A stretch of 64,000 bases of DNA from Apibacter adventoris (GCF_002964975.1 NZ_PSZM01000036.1:62001-126000), one strand, 5' to 3'. Shown: positions 25,542-34,204, counted from the first letter of the stretch. Notes: generated by a model not told the origin, from the sequence alone. Program-made: numbers and translations.

Positions 25542-26024
25542 CTAACGTTCTTCTTTTAACGTTGCCATTCTTAAAGCAACTACTCCGGCTTCAACTCCTT
25601 TATTACCAAATTTACCGCCACTTCTGTCTAAAGATTGTTGAATGTGGTTATCGGTAAGTACACAGAAAACAACAGGAGTGTCCATATGTGTGTTTAAATA
25701 AGTAATTCCGTTAGTCACACTTTGACATACATAATCAAAATGAGCAGTTTCACCACGAATAACACAACCTATAACAATAACAGCATCATATATATTTTTT
25801 TTACACATTTTGGTAGCTCCATAAACCAATTCAATAGAACCAGGAACAAATATTGTATCGATATTACTATCTTTAGCTCCCAGATCTATAAGAGTTTCTA
25901 CGGCTCCTTTATGCAAATTATGAGTTACTTGTGAATTCCAGTCAGCTACTACAATTCCAAAACGATATGGATGAGCTGATGGTAGTTTGCTTTTTTCGTA
26001 TGCAGATAAATTATTTGTAGCCAT
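25542..26024 (-). CDS. ribH: 6,7-dimethyl-8-ribityllumazine synthase
   Basis: 160 residues. It forms the riboflavin precursor lumazine from the butanone phosphate and the ribitylaminouracil. Typical blocks are VADWNSQVTHNLHKGAVE near 27, VPGSIELVYGA near 60, VIGCVIRGETAHFDYVCQ near 83 with the catalytic histidine, and FCVLTDNHIQQSLDRSGG near 120. Its ATG overlaps the stop of the TPR gene by one base (TAATG), so the two are translationally coupled. Confidence 0.96.
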   Translation of the reverse strand: MATNNLSAYEKSKLPSAHPYRFGIVVADWNSQVTHNLHKGAVETLIDLGAKDSNIDTIFVPGSIELVYGATKMCKKNIYDAVIVIGCVIRGETAHFDYVCQSVTNGITYLNTHMDTPVVFCVLTDNHIQQSLDRSGGKFGNKGVEAGVVALRMATLKEER

Positions 26025-26734
26025 TATTGTTTTCCTGTAGCGTATTTAAGTCTTTCAATATAGGCTTCAACTTCCCCGTTTTGTTCTATATCCGGATATT
26101 TATCATGAATAGATTGGAAAAATTCTAAAGCTTTTTCATTTTGATTTAAAGACATTGCTAAAATTCCTGCTTTTTTTCCAAATTGATAAGCTGTAGCAGC
26201 ATTATTACTTTCTTTTGCAGCTTTAGTTATATAATTCATGGCTTCTGTTGTATTATTAAGCTCTACGTAGGTATCTGCAATTGCTCCGTATTTTACAGCT
26301 TTTAAATCTTTATCTGGAGAATCAAAATTTTGGAAATATTCTAAGGCTTTTTGATAATTTCCTTTTTTAAATTGCGTAACTCCGGCATACAGGTAAGCTA
26401 ATTTTCCTGCTTTAGTATTACTATATTCTTCAGCAATGTCAACAAAACCAGAAATACCACTTGCTTTACCTCCTAACGCTTGATCAATTTTTCCTTCATT
26501 ATATAAATTTTCTGCATCTACCATTAAATCAGAAGCTTCTATATTTTTAGGAGTAACTACATAATTATCATAAATCACATAACCTAATGCAGCTACAATC
26601 ACAATACTGAAAAGAATACCAATGGGTTTAGCATATTTTTGTAAAAATTTTTCGCCACTTAAAGCAGAAGTATTTAGAGAATCTAAAATCTCCTTTGTTT
26701 CATAGTTTTGATTTTTCCTTCTTCGAATTGACAT
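26024..26734 (-). CDS. TPR-repeat membrane-anchored protein (YfgM-like)
   Basis: 236 residues: a cytoplasmic basic N-terminus (SIRRRKNQN), one membrane helix at about 37-54, then tetratricopeptide-like repeats (AGKLAYLYAGVTQFKKGNYQKALEYFQNF read in parts). The layout resembles YfgM/PpiD-type ancillary proteins of the Sec translocon, or BamD-like TPR proteins without a lipobox. Function is inferred from architecture only. It has its own -7 element and is coupled to ribH. Confidence 0.72.
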   Translation of the reverse strand: MSIRRRKNQNYETKEILDSLNTSALSGEKFLQKYAKPIGILFSIVIVAALGYVIYDNYVVTPKNIEASDLMVDAENLYNEGKIDQALGGKASGISGFVDIAEEYSNTKAGKLAYLYAGVTQFKKGNYQKALEYFQNFDSPDKDLKAVKYGAIADTYVELNNTTEAMNYITKAAKESNNAATAYQFGKKAGILAMSLNQNEKALEFFQSIHDKYPDIEQNGEVEAYIERLKYATGKQ

Positions 26735-26759
26735 GGTGCGCCTGATTATATTTAGCGAG

Positions 26760-26767
26760 CAAATATA
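26760..26767 (-). promoter_or_regulatory. -7 element of the TPR-ribH operon
   Basis: Reads TATATTTG on the minus strand, 25 bases before the ATG at 26734. Confidence 0.6.
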
Positions 26768-26775
26768 GGTATCTA

Positions 26776-27435
26776 TTATTTGAAATGCAAATTTTTAACA
26801 GCTTCATCGTCTAGTAGTTCCTTAAATTTCTCTCGAGGAATTTCAACAGCACCTAATTGTGCTAAATAAGAACTATATATTTGACAATCAATTGCTTTGT
26901 ATTTTTTTGTATATTTATTGACAAAATAAGAAAATCCACATTTTGAAGCATTACTTGCAAGAGAAAACATACTCTCTCCACAAAATATTGTCATAAGGTC
27001 TATACCATAAAAACCACCTACTAATTGATTATCTTTCCAAACTTCTACACTTTTAGCAATTCCTCTTTTGTGTAATAGGCAATAAACCTCAATCATTTCA
27101 GAGGTAATCCATGTTCCGGATTGTCCTTTTCTTTTTATTTTAGAACAATATTGTATTACCTGTTCAAAACACTGATTTTCGGTAAATTGAAAATAATTGT
27201 TTTTTAATAATTTGTGTGTGTTTTTTGAGATTTTTAAATGTTGTGGATAAAGTATAAATCTGGGATTTGGAGACCACCATTGTATAATTTCTCCGGAGTT
27301 ATACCAAGGGAATATACCTGATTGGTAAGCGAGTAAGAGTCGCTGAGGAGATAAGTCTCCTCCAATTGCCAATAAACCGTTTGGATCAGCATTTGAAATA
27401 TCAGGGAAAATAAGTTTTTGATTTAATAAATACAT
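26776..27435 (-). CDS. aat: Leucyl/phenylalanyl-tRNA-protein transferase
   Basis: 219 residues. It adds Leu or Phe to proteins with N-terminal Arg or Lys, marking them for ClpAP (N-degron pathway). Signatures are DPNGLLAIGGDLSPQRLLLAY near 17, GIFPWYNSGEIIQWWSPNPR near 40, and GGFYGIDLMTIFCGESMFS near 140. The start codon lies directly behind a terminator-like hairpin (27446-27468), which could limit or control its expression. Confidence 0.95.
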   Translation of the reverse strand: MYLLNQKLIFPDISNADPNGLLAIGGDLSPQRLLLAYQSGIFPWYNSGEIIQWWSPNPRFILYPQHLKISKNTHKLLKNNYFQFTENQCFEQVIQYCSKIKRKGQSGTWITSEMIEVYCLLHKRGIAKSVEVWKDNQLVGGFYGIDLMTIFCGESMFSLASNASKCGFSYFVNKYTKKYKAIDCQIYSSYLAQLGAVEIPREKFKELLDDEAVKNLHFK

Positions 27436-27436
27436 T

Positions 27437-27468
27437 TTTAAAAATTAAAGCACCTAAAAGGTGCTTTA
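27437..27468 (-). terminator. Terminator/attenuator between the DUF3127 gene and aat
   Basis: On the minus strand TAAAGCACC, a 5-nt loop, GGTGCTTTA, then AATTTTTAAAA. The U-tract ends 2 bases before the aat ATG, so it ends the DUF3127 transcript and may act as a leader attenuator for aat. Confidence 0.75.
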
Positions 27469-27507
27469 TAACAATATTATTAAATTAATTTGTTTCTAAT
27501 TCATTAA

Positions 27508-27894
27508 TTAAAAAGGTAAGTCATCATCTTCATCTTCTATTACAGGGGATATAGGTGAAGTGGAATTAGGAATTTGTTGAGATAATGGATTGTTAGGTTG
27601 TTGAGAAAAAGTTTCCGATTGTAATTTTTCTATTCTCCAACCAGTGAGGCTATTAAAATATTTTGTTTCTCCTTGAGGATTTACCCACTCTCTTCCTCTT
27701 ATATTTATAGAAATTTTCACATCATCACCTACCTTAAACGGATTGATGATCTCTGTTCTATCGCCTAATAATTCTACTAAAATATGTTGAGGATATTGTT
27801 CTTCTGTAGTAATTACAACCTCTCTTTTTTTAAATCCGCTATCAAAGGTTTGTATATCAGAAATTAATTTAATTTTTCCCGCTATTTCCATCAT
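27508..27894 (-). CDS. DUF3127 protein with SSB-like acidic tail
   Basis: 128 residues. The N-terminal ~95 residues form an OB-like domain of the DUF3127 family (IAGKIKLISDIQTFDSGFKKREVVI, split after QTFDSG; then GREWVNPQGETKYFNSLTGWRIE). The remaining part is a flexible Gln/Asn/Ser/Pro linker ending in EDEDDDLPF. That ending is the tip (acidic residues, then hydrophobic-Pro-Phe) by which bacterial single-stranded-DNA-binding proteins recruit partners. It may therefore bind single-stranded nucleic acid and repair or replication proteins; this is inference, as the family is uncharacterised. A second ATG one codon downstream is also possible. Confidence 0.75.
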   Translation of the reverse strand: MMEIAGKIKLISDIQTFDSGFKKREVVITTEEQYPQHILVELLGDRTEIINPFKVGDDVKISINIRGREWVNPQGETKYFNSLTGWRIEKLQSETFSQQPNNPLSQQIPNSTSPISPVIEDEDDDLPF

Positions 27895-27917
27895 TAATTA
27901 ATTTTATATGTAGGATA

Positions 27918-27925
27918 CAAAAATA
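27918..27925 (-). promoter_or_regulatory. -7 element of the DUF3127 gene
   Basis: Reads TATTTTTG on the minus strand, 23 bases before the ATG at 27894. Confidence 0.6.
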
Positions 27926-27974
27926 TAAAAATAAATTTTAGGTATAAAACAATGTTAATAAGTTTATTGAGAAA

Positions 27975-28003
27975 TAAGAAGAGCCCTCATAAAGGGCTCT
28001 TTC
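27975..28003 (-). terminator. Terminator of the OmpA lipoprotein gene
   Basis: AAGAGCCCT and AGGGCTCTT form a 9-bp GC-rich stem with a short loop, 32 bases after the stop codon on the minus strand. Confidence 0.75.
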
Positions 28004-28034
28004 TATATGTATAAATTTTATTAGTTTATATTTA

Positions 28035-28874
28035 TTATTTCATTTTTTGATCCATAAGTTGCATAAATTGATCTAATTTAGGAAGAATAACAATTTCTGT
28101 TCTCCTATTAATTGCTTTATTTGCAGGGGTATCATTTGAAACTTTTGGTTGATATTGACCATGTCCACCAGCTAACATTCTGGCAGGATCTACGCCAAAT
28201 TTAGATTGTAATAATTTTACAATAGATGTAGCTCTCATTGCACTTAAATCCCAGTTATCTCTTATACAACCGGAAGCAGAACTTCTAAATGGATCTGTAT
28301 CTGTATATCCTTGTACTTGAATGTCATAATCTTTATAATCATTAATAATCTTAGCTACTTTGTCTAATACATTTTCTGCACTAGGTAATACCTCATAACT
28401 TCCAGATTTATACAACATTTTGTCAGATAAAGAAATAAATACAACTCCTTTTTGTACTTGTACATCTACATCAGAATCGTTTAAATTATCTAATGAACGT
28501 TTCAATTTGTTAGATAAAGCTAAATTTAGTGAATCATTCTTCGCTCTAGCTTCTGTTAAACGTTTGATGTAATCATTTGACTCTTTAATCTGTCCGATTA
28601 ATTTTTCAATATTAATACTTCCTGATTTTCCATTAGCCATACAATCAGCTAAACTTTGTTGAAGTACTTCATTTTGTTTCCTTATTAAGTCCATTTGCTG
28701 ATCTAAAGAGTTGTTTCTTTCCTGTAGAGTAGCTATAGTTCTGTCTTTATCAACATTCCTTTGCAAACAAGACTCATAGTCAGCTTTCGTTTGTTCAAAT
28801 TGTTTTTTACTTACTCCGCAAGAAGTAGCTATTAAACCTATAGAGGATAAAAGCATTAATTTTACAATTTTCAT
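28035..28874 (-). CDS. OmpA-family peptidoglycan-associated lipoprotein
   Basis: 279 residues. A lipoprotein signal peptide ends in IATSC (acylated cysteine at 19). A coiled-coil rod (about residues 25-140, with QERNNSLDQQMDLIRKQNEVL-type heptads) precedes a C-terminal OmpA domain: VQGYTDTDPF near 188, NWDLSAMRATSIVKLL, and NKAINRRTEIVI, which hold the Asp and Arg that bind diaminopimelate. It would tether the outer membrane to peptidoglycan. A Cys-containing insert (SGCIRDN) in the binding loop is a minor oddity. Confidence 0.88.
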   Translation of the reverse strand: MKIVKLMLLSSIGLIATSCGVSKKQFEQTKADYESCLQRNVDKDRTIATLQERNNSLDQQMDLIRKQNEVLQQSLADCMANGKSGSINIEKLIGQIKESNDYIKRLTEARAKNDSLNLALSNKLKRSLDNLNDSDVDVQVQKGVVFISLSDKMLYKSGSYEVLPSAENVLDKVAKIINDYKDYDIQVQGYTDTDPFRSSASGCIRDNWDLSAMRATSIVKLLQSKFGVDPARMLAGGHGQYQPKVSNDTPANKAINRRTEIVILPKLDQFMQLMDQKMK

Positions 28875-28928
28875 AATTAATTTTTTATATATTATTAGGA
28901 TAACATCAAAAACAAAGCCAAAATGTTG

Positions 28929-28936
28929 TAATTTTG
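28929..28936 (+). promoter_or_regulatory. -7 element of the alpha/beta hydrolase gene
   Basis: TAATTTTG ends 42 bases before the ATG at 28979. Confidence 0.5.
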
Positions 28937-28978
28937 TAGTTTATTAGTCATTTAAAAATAAAACTAAAAAACACATAA

Positions 28979-29746
28979 ATGCTATATTTCACAGAAAAAG
29001 GAAAAGGAAATACAATTGTTTTTCTTCACGGATTTTTAGAAAATCATAAAATATGGGAATATTTTAAAAATGAATTATCAGATAATTATCATGTTGTCTG
29101 TATTGATTTACCTGGACATGGTAACTCTGCCAATCTGACAAATGAAGTCAATAGAATGGAAGATATATCAGATAGAGTTAATGAAGTATTAGATTTTTTG
29201 AATGTAAAACATGCAATAATTATCGGACATTCTATGGGTGGATATGTATCTTTAGCTTTTGCTGATAAATATAAAACAAAAGTAAATGGATTAGGACTTT
29301 TTTATTCTACTCCGTTAGCAGATGATGAGGTTAAAAAAGAACAGAGATTAAAAGCTGCCGAGGTTGCAACTAAAAATCCTAAAGAATTTTTCAGACTTTC
29401 AATACCAAACCTTTTTGCACAAAAAAATTTGTCCAAATTAAAATCTGAAATTGAAGAAGCTATTTCATGGGCTACTCAAACTTCTTTAGTGGGCATTTCT
29501 GCATCTTTAAAGGGAATGAGATTAAGGTTAGATCGTACTGAGGTAATTAAGAATTTAGGAAAACCGGTTTTTGTTATTGCTGGAGAATATGATAATGCAG
29601 TAAAGACGGAAGAATTAAAAAAAGCAATCAAAGATTTTCCAAATGTTTCATATTATACCCTTCCTACAGGTCACATGGGTATGTTGGAAGCTTCAGAAGA
29701 AAGTTTACAAGTAATTAAAGCGTGGCTTAAAGAAAATAATTTATAA
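28979..29746 (+). CDS. Alpha/beta hydrolase
   Basis: 255 residues with the complete catalytic set: oxyanion loop FLHGFLEN near residue 16, nucleophile elbow GHSMGGYV (Ser near 84), acid in AGEYDNAV near 205 and histidine in TGHMGML near 231. It acts on an ester, thioester or C-C bond; the substrate is unknown. Its stop lies 9 bases from the stop of the convergent tsaB. Confidence 0.88.
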   Translation: MLYFTEKGKGNTIVFLHGFLENHKIWEYFKNELSDNYHVVCIDLPGHGNSANLTNEVNRMEDISDRVNEVLDFLNVKHAIIIGHSMGGYVSLAFADKYKTKVNGLGLFYSTPLADDEVKKEQRLKAAEVATKNPKEFFRLSIPNLFAQKNLSKLKSEIEEAISWATQTSLVGISASLKGMRLRLDRTEVIKNLGKPVFVIAGEYDNAVKTEELKKAIKDFPNVSYYTLPTGHMGMLEASEESLQVIKAWLKENNL

Positions 29747-29755
29747 AAAATAAAT

Positions 29756-30424
29756 TTATTTACCCCATTCTTTTAGATAAAGAGGATCAAAGTAAGCAAC
29801 ATTTTCAAATCCTTTTTGTTGATACTTTTCGTAAGATAATTGACTCATATTTTTTGCAGATGGATAGGATAATATAAAAGAAGCTTGTTCAAAATTTAAA
29901 TTATGATCTTGAAAAAAATTTTCAGTTTTAACTGTAGCATCACCAATAAAAAGAATTTTTTTATTTCTATAATTTTCAAAAGAATGTTTATTTAGGATAT
30001 GAGGATGTGTTTTCTCTATCATATCCCCTTTAGAATTAAAAATGGTTGTATATATTTCCATTCTACGAGCATCCATTATAGGAATGATAAATTCATATTC
30101 TTGTCTGAAGTAAGGATAAGCCAAGAAATGTAAAGAATTTAGCGCAATTAAAGGGATATCATTTCCAAAACAAAGTCCTTTAGCGGAAGCTAATCCGATT
30201 CTTAATCCAGTATAAGATCCCGGCCCCATTCCAATAGCTACGGCATGGATTTCTTTTAATTCTAATTCTGCACCTTCCAAGGCCCATAAAATAAAAGTAT
30301 GTAAGTTTTCACTATGTTTAAAATCAGGAGAAATTTCTTCACATAAACAATTTAGTTTTCCATCTGTGCCTATTGAGACAGAGCTGTTTTTAGATGTAGT
30401 TTCTATTTGAAGTATATGAGTCAT
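29756..30424 (-). CDS. tsaB: tRNA threonylcarbamoyladenosine biosynthesis protein TsaB
   Basis: 222 residues. Partner of TsaD/TsaE in making t6A at position 37 of ANN-decoding tRNAs. The ASKHA-fold blocks ILQIETTSKNSSVSI at the N-terminus and AIGMGPGSYTGLRIGLASAKGL near residue 63 are characteristic. It is the last gene of a leftward run tgt-lptF/G-small membrane protein-tsaB with spacings of -4, 12 and 11 bases. Confidence 0.94.
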   Translation of the reverse strand: MTHILQIETTSKNSSVSIGTDGKLNCLCEEISPDFKHSENLHTFILWALEGAELELKEIHAVAIGMGPGSYTGLRIGLASAKGLCFGNDIPLIALNSLHFLAYPYFRQEYEFIIPIMDARRMEIYTTIFNSKGDMIEKTHPHILNKHSFENYRNKKILFIGDATVKTENFFQDHNLNFEQASFILSYPSAKNMSQLSYEKYQQKGFENVAYFDPLYLKEWGK

Positions 30425-30435
30425 TAGAAAAATTA

Positions 30436-30630
30436 TTATTTTTTCCTTTTTATATAATTTACAATAATCTGAATAAGAATAGCAATAATACCTATACCAA
30501 GATAAATAGAAGCAAAAAATTTATTTTGCTCTAAATTTCCATTTTTATTTATGTACCAAAAAAATGCTCTTACAATAAAATAAATGCCAATAATAAATGC
30601 AATAAAATTCGCTAAAAAAATTTTTTTCAT
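30436..30630 (-). CDS. Small two-helix membrane protein
   Basis: 64 residues with two hydrophobic helices (about 5-25 and 42-59) separated by a short polar loop and closed by a basic tail (YIKRKK). No family recognised. It is credited as real because it fills the gap between lptF/G and tsaB with operon-like spacing (12 and 11 bases) and has normal codon use. Confidence 0.65.
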   Translation of the reverse strand: MKKIFLANFIAFIIGIYFIVRAFFWYINKNGNLEQNKFFASIYLGIGIIAILIQIIVNYIKRKK

Positions 30631-30642
30631 ATAAATTTATAA

Positions 30643-31743
30643 TTAGGCATATGCACGTTTTAGATATAAAATAAAGGTGATAATACCAAATATGAAATTG
30701 GGCAGCCATACGGCTAACCAAGAAGGTATAATACCTTTAGAAGAAAATATTTGTAAAGCCTGAAAAGAAAAAATATATAAAAAAGCACAAGCGATTCCTA
30801 TGGCTAAATTTATCCCTATACCTCCTCTTTTTTTTGTTGAGGAAAGTGATAAAGCAAGAAAGGTGAGGATAAGAACTGCAACAGAAGAGCTGGTTCTTTG
30901 GTATAATTCATTTAAGTAAATATTCACATTATTAGCTCCTCGCATTTTTTCTTTTTTTATAAAATCATTTAATTCAGGAGTGTTCATAGTTTCTGCTACG
31001 AAAGCTTCAGGAAGCAGTTCATCCGGGGTAAAATTAAAATGTTTTTTTAATGAAGGGCCATTATGTAGTGATATGATTTTTCCTTGAGGCGAGATTTCTT
31101 TTTCATAAAAATCTCTCAAAATATATGAAGAATCTATATCTGACCAACTTATTTCGGTAGCTCTTATTTCATGTAATAATATTCTCTTATCATTAAATTT
31201 TTGATAGACAAAACCTGATCCAATTTTGGATTGTCTGCTATAACTATTTACAAAAAGATATTCTGAGGGTGATATTTGAGATGAAATAATTTGATTGGCA
31301 TTATGAGCATCTCTCTTATTCCCTGTAAGTGTTTTAACATTAAATTCATTTTTTTTAATATTTGCCCATGGCAATAAAAAGTGATTAGTTAGTAATGAAG
31401 CGGTTGCAATTACAATTCCTACAAATAAATAAGGCCTTGAAAACCTAAAAAAACTGGTTCCTGAACTTGTAATTGCCACAATTTCTGTATTGTTGGCTAA
31501 ACGAGAAGTAAAATAAATTACAGTTATAAAAACTAATATGGAGGCAAAAATATTAGCAGCCCAAATAACATAATAAGGATAATATTGAATTAAAGTATCA
31601 AGAATGGAAAAATTGTTTTCACTAAATTCTTGATAATGGCTTTGAATATCAATAACTACAAAAATTGTAATTAAAAGTATAAGCATAAAGAATAAAGTTC
31701 CTACAAAATTTCTAATTATATATCTGTCAAGAACCGTAATCAT
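30643..31743 (-). CDS. LptF/LptG-family LPS export permease
   Basis: 366 residues: three N-terminal membrane helices, a periplasmic beta-jellyroll domain (about 105-270), then three C-terminal helices, the YjgP/YjgQ plan. With LptB and its partner permease it extracts LPS from the inner membrane. The start LDRYIIRNFVGTLFF and CAFLYIFSFQALQIFSSKG fit the family; LptF and LptG cannot be told apart here. Its ATG overlaps the tgt stop by 4 bases (ATGA). Confidence 0.9.
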   Translation of the reverse strand: MITVLDRYIIRNFVGTLFFMLILLITIFVVIDIQSHYQEFSENNFSILDTLIQYYPYYVIWAANIFASILVFITVIYFTSRLANNTEIVAITSSGTSFFRFSRPYLFVGIVIATASLLTNHFLLPWANIKKNEFNVKTLTGNKRDAHNANQIISSQISPSEYLFVNSYSRQSKIGSGFVYQKFNDKRILLHEIRATEISWSDIDSSYILRDFYEKEISPQGKIISLHNGPSLKKHFNFTPDELLPEAFVAETMNTPELNDFIKKEKMRGANNVNIYLNELYQRTSSSVAVLILTFLALSLSSTKKRGGIGINLAIGIACAFLYIFSFQALQIFSSKGIIPSWLAVWLPNFIFGIITFILYLKRAYA

Positions 31744-32873
31744 AACCTTGTTTTAAGAGTAGGGATTATAGATTTTTTCCAAGTATAAAAATCTCCGTTT
31801 ATAATATGTTTTCTTGCGGTTTTTACTAAATCTAAATAAAATGAAAGATTATGTATAGAAGCAATTTGTTTTCCTAAAAATTCATTGACAGAAAATAAAT
31901 GTCTGAGGTAGGCCTTTGTATAATCATGGTCTACAAAAGATGTTCCTTTTGAATCTAATTCAGAAAAATCTTCAGCCCATTTTTTGTTTTTAATATTAAT
32001 AACACCATTCCAAGTAAATAACATTCCATTTCTTGCATTTCGAGTAGGCATTACACAATCCATCATATCAATTCCTAAAGAAATAGATTCCAATATATTC
32101 CAAGGAGTGCCCACACCCATTAAATATCGAGGTTTATCTTTGGGGAGTATATCAGTAACTAATTCAGTTATTCTGTACATTTCTTCTTCAGGTTCTCCTA
32201 CACTTAACCCTCCAATTGCATTTCCATCTGCATTAACTGAAGATATAAATTCTGCAGAAATTTTTCTAAGGTCATCAAAAGTGCTTCCTTGGACAATGGG
32301 AAATAAATGCTGTTTATATCCGTATAACTCAGGATTTTCATTACACCATTTACAACATCTTTGTAACCATTGGTGAGTAATACTCAAAGATTTTTTCGCA
32401 TAACTATAATCGCAAGGATAGGGAGTACATTCATCAAAAGCCATAAAAATATCGCCACCAATAAATCTTTGGATTTCCATTGATTTTTCAGGAGTGAAAA
32501 AATGATATGATCCATCTATATGAGATTTAAATTTTACTCCTTCTTCTTGAATTTTACTTCGAGTTTGAGATAAGGAAAATACTTGAAATCCACCACTATC
32601 TGTAAGAATAGGTCTATCCCAATTTATAAATTTATGTAACCCGCCTGCTTTATATAGAATGTTCGTACCCGGACGTAAGTATAGATGGTATGTATTTCCT
32701 AAAATAATTTGAGCTTGAATATCCTCTTTAAGCTCTCTTTGATGTACAGATTTTACAGAACCTATGGTACCTACAGGCATAAAAATAGGAGTTTCAATAA
32801 TTCCATGTTCAGTAGTAATTATTCCGGCGCGAGCTTTAGAATTTCTATCTTCGTTACCTAATTTAAAAAACAT
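31740..32873 (-). CDS. tgt: tRNA-guanine transglycosylase, zinc ligands replaced
   Basis: 377 residues. It exchanges guanine 34 for preQ1 in Asp, Asn, His and Tyr tRNAs. The active site is present: D92 in LTDSGGFQVFSLS, GGLSVGEP near 222 and the second Asp/nucleophile region MMDCVMPTRNARNG near 270. The C-terminal zinc motif CxCxxC...H of E. coli Tgt is replaced by LDSKGTSFVDHDYTKAYLRHL without the cysteines; the flanking IHNLSFYL is normal. This looks like a clade variant. The promoter lies so close that the mRNA would be almost leaderless. Confidence 0.95.
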   Translation of the reverse strand: MFFKLGNEDRNSKARAGIITTEHGIIETPIFMPVGTIGSVKSVHQRELKEDIQAQIILGNTYHLYLRPGTNILYKAGGLHKFINWDRPILTDSGGFQVFSLSQTRSKIQEEGVKFKSHIDGSYHFFTPEKSMEIQRFIGGDIFMAFDECTPYPCDYSYAKKSLSITHQWLQRCCKWCNENPELYGYKQHLFPIVQGSTFDDLRKISAEFISSVNADGNAIGGLSVGEPEEEMYRITELVTDILPKDKPRYLMGVGTPWNILESISLGIDMMDCVMPTRNARNGMLFTWNGVINIKNKKWAEDFSELDSKGTSFVDHDYTKAYLRHLFSVNEFLGKQIASIHNLSFYLDLVKTARKHIINGDFYTWKKSIIPTLKTRL

Positions 32874-32878
32874 AAGTG

Positions 32879-32886
32879 CAAATATA
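32879..32886 (-). promoter_or_regulatory. -7 element of the tgt-tsaB operon
   Basis: Reads TATATTTG on the minus strand, only 5 bases before the ATG at 32873, implying a nearly leaderless transcript. Confidence 0.55.
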
Positions 32887-32993
32887 AAAGAGATTTATCA
32901 ATAACATAAATTCAAGAGAGTATTTTAACATAATAATATAATTTACTATATGTTAGGATATACTAAAATGTATTTATAAATGTGCTAATGCAT

Positions 32994-34184
32994 TTATTTT
33001 AATTCAGTTACAAATATTGAATATATAGGATAGTGGTCACTGTACCCACCTGTATAATTATCTCCTGAAAATGATCGGAAAGGATAACCTTTTTTAGCTC
33101 CTTCCTGACTTACGAGATAAGCTGGAGAAAATACATTCATCTTATAGAATGTATATCCATCTTTGTTATTAACAAATGCCGGTGACAAAATTTGTTGATC
33201 AAAAAAATTGAAGGTATCTTTATAAGCTAATGTTCCCATTCCTTTTTTAAATAAATATTCAGCAGGATTATAGTAAGTGTCTTTTTTTACCTGATCCTTT
33301 TTAAATACAGTATGGAATACTTTTTTTATACTAGGGCTATTAGGATCATCATTAAAATCACCCATAGCTAGCATTTTAGCAGAAGTATTTATTTTTAAAA
33401 TACTATCCATAGCTGTTTTCACTACTTGAGCTGCTGCCATTCTTTTAGGTAAACTTTTTTGTTCTCCCCCTAATCTTGAAGGCCAGTGATTTACAAAAAA
33501 ATACATTTTTTCTCCATCTAGTAATCCTTCAACCAATAAAATATCTCGAGTATATTCACGATAACCTGCCTCATTTCTTAAATAGACTTGTAGTCTTTTT
33601 CTATTTATAGGAATGAATCGTGTTTTATCATACAATAAAGCTACGTCTACACCTCTTGCATCAAATGAATTATAATGTATAAAATCATAGATCTTTCCGT
33701 AGTTTTTCATTCCATTACAAAGATCTTTAAGAACATGTTCATTTTCAATTTCGCAAACCCCAATTATAGCTGGCGTAGATTGAGTCTCAGTTTTACCCGT
33801 TTCGGAAAAGACTTTTGTTATATTTCTGATTTTTTCATTATATTTTTTTGAATTCCAAAGTTTACTCCCTTTATAGTAAAATTCATCTGTAAGGATATGT
33901 TTTCTAATAACATTTTTACCTTTTAATTTATTAAAATTGAGTTCTCCTCTATAAATTTCCAATCCAGAAGTTAGAGCACTGTCTTCAGGGACACTAATTT
34001 GATATCTTTTATCTTCTGGTGATAGATTCCCATTAATAATATCTGCTGATTTTATTGTATCATATAGATTTTCCACATTATAAAACATTATAGTAGCTGT
34101 TTTATAACTTTTTTGAGCATTCATTTCTGAAAAAATGTTAATAAAAAGGCTAAAAATGATAATTTTCATCAAAAAATCCTTCAT
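32994..34184 (-). CDS. Secreted endonuclease/exonuclease/phosphatase family protein
   Basis: 396 residues. A signal peptide ends in the typical Bacteroidota form MNAQ near residue 23. The EEP fold follows: TIMFYNVENLYDT (metal-binding Asn/Glu), GVCEIENEHVL, VNHWPSR, LAMGDFNDDP and the final SDHYPI with catalytic Asp-His. It cleaves phosphodiester or phosphomonoester bonds outside the cytoplasm. The divergent TonB receptor and DUF5689 gene suggest a module that takes phosphate or nucleotides from extracellular nucleic acid; this link is inference. Confidence 0.88.
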   Translation of the reverse strand: MKDFLMKIIIFSLFINIFSEMNAQKSYKTATIMFYNVENLYDTIKSADIINGNLSPEDKRYQISVPEDSALTSGLEIYRGELNFNKLKGKNVIRKHILTDEFYYKGSKLWNSKKYNEKIRNITKVFSETGKTETQSTPAIIGVCEIENEHVLKDLCNGMKNYGKIYDFIHYNSFDARGVDVALLYDKTRFIPINRKRLQVYLRNEAGYREYTRDILLVEGLLDGEKMYFFVNHWPSRLGGEQKSLPKRMAAAQVVKTAMDSILKINTSAKMLAMGDFNDDPNSPSIKKVFHTVFKKDQVKKDTYYNPAEYLFKKGMGTLAYKDTFNFFDQQILSPAFVNNKDGYTFYKMNVFSPAYLVSQEGAKKGYPFRSFSGDNYTGGYSDHYPIYSIFVTELK

Positions 34185-34204
34185 AATGGTAATTTTTTTT
34201 ATTA

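Noticed and set aside
31984-32376. 130-codon rightward ORF inside tgt
   Set aside because: Antisense to the catalytic part of tgt; composition typical of a shadow frame.
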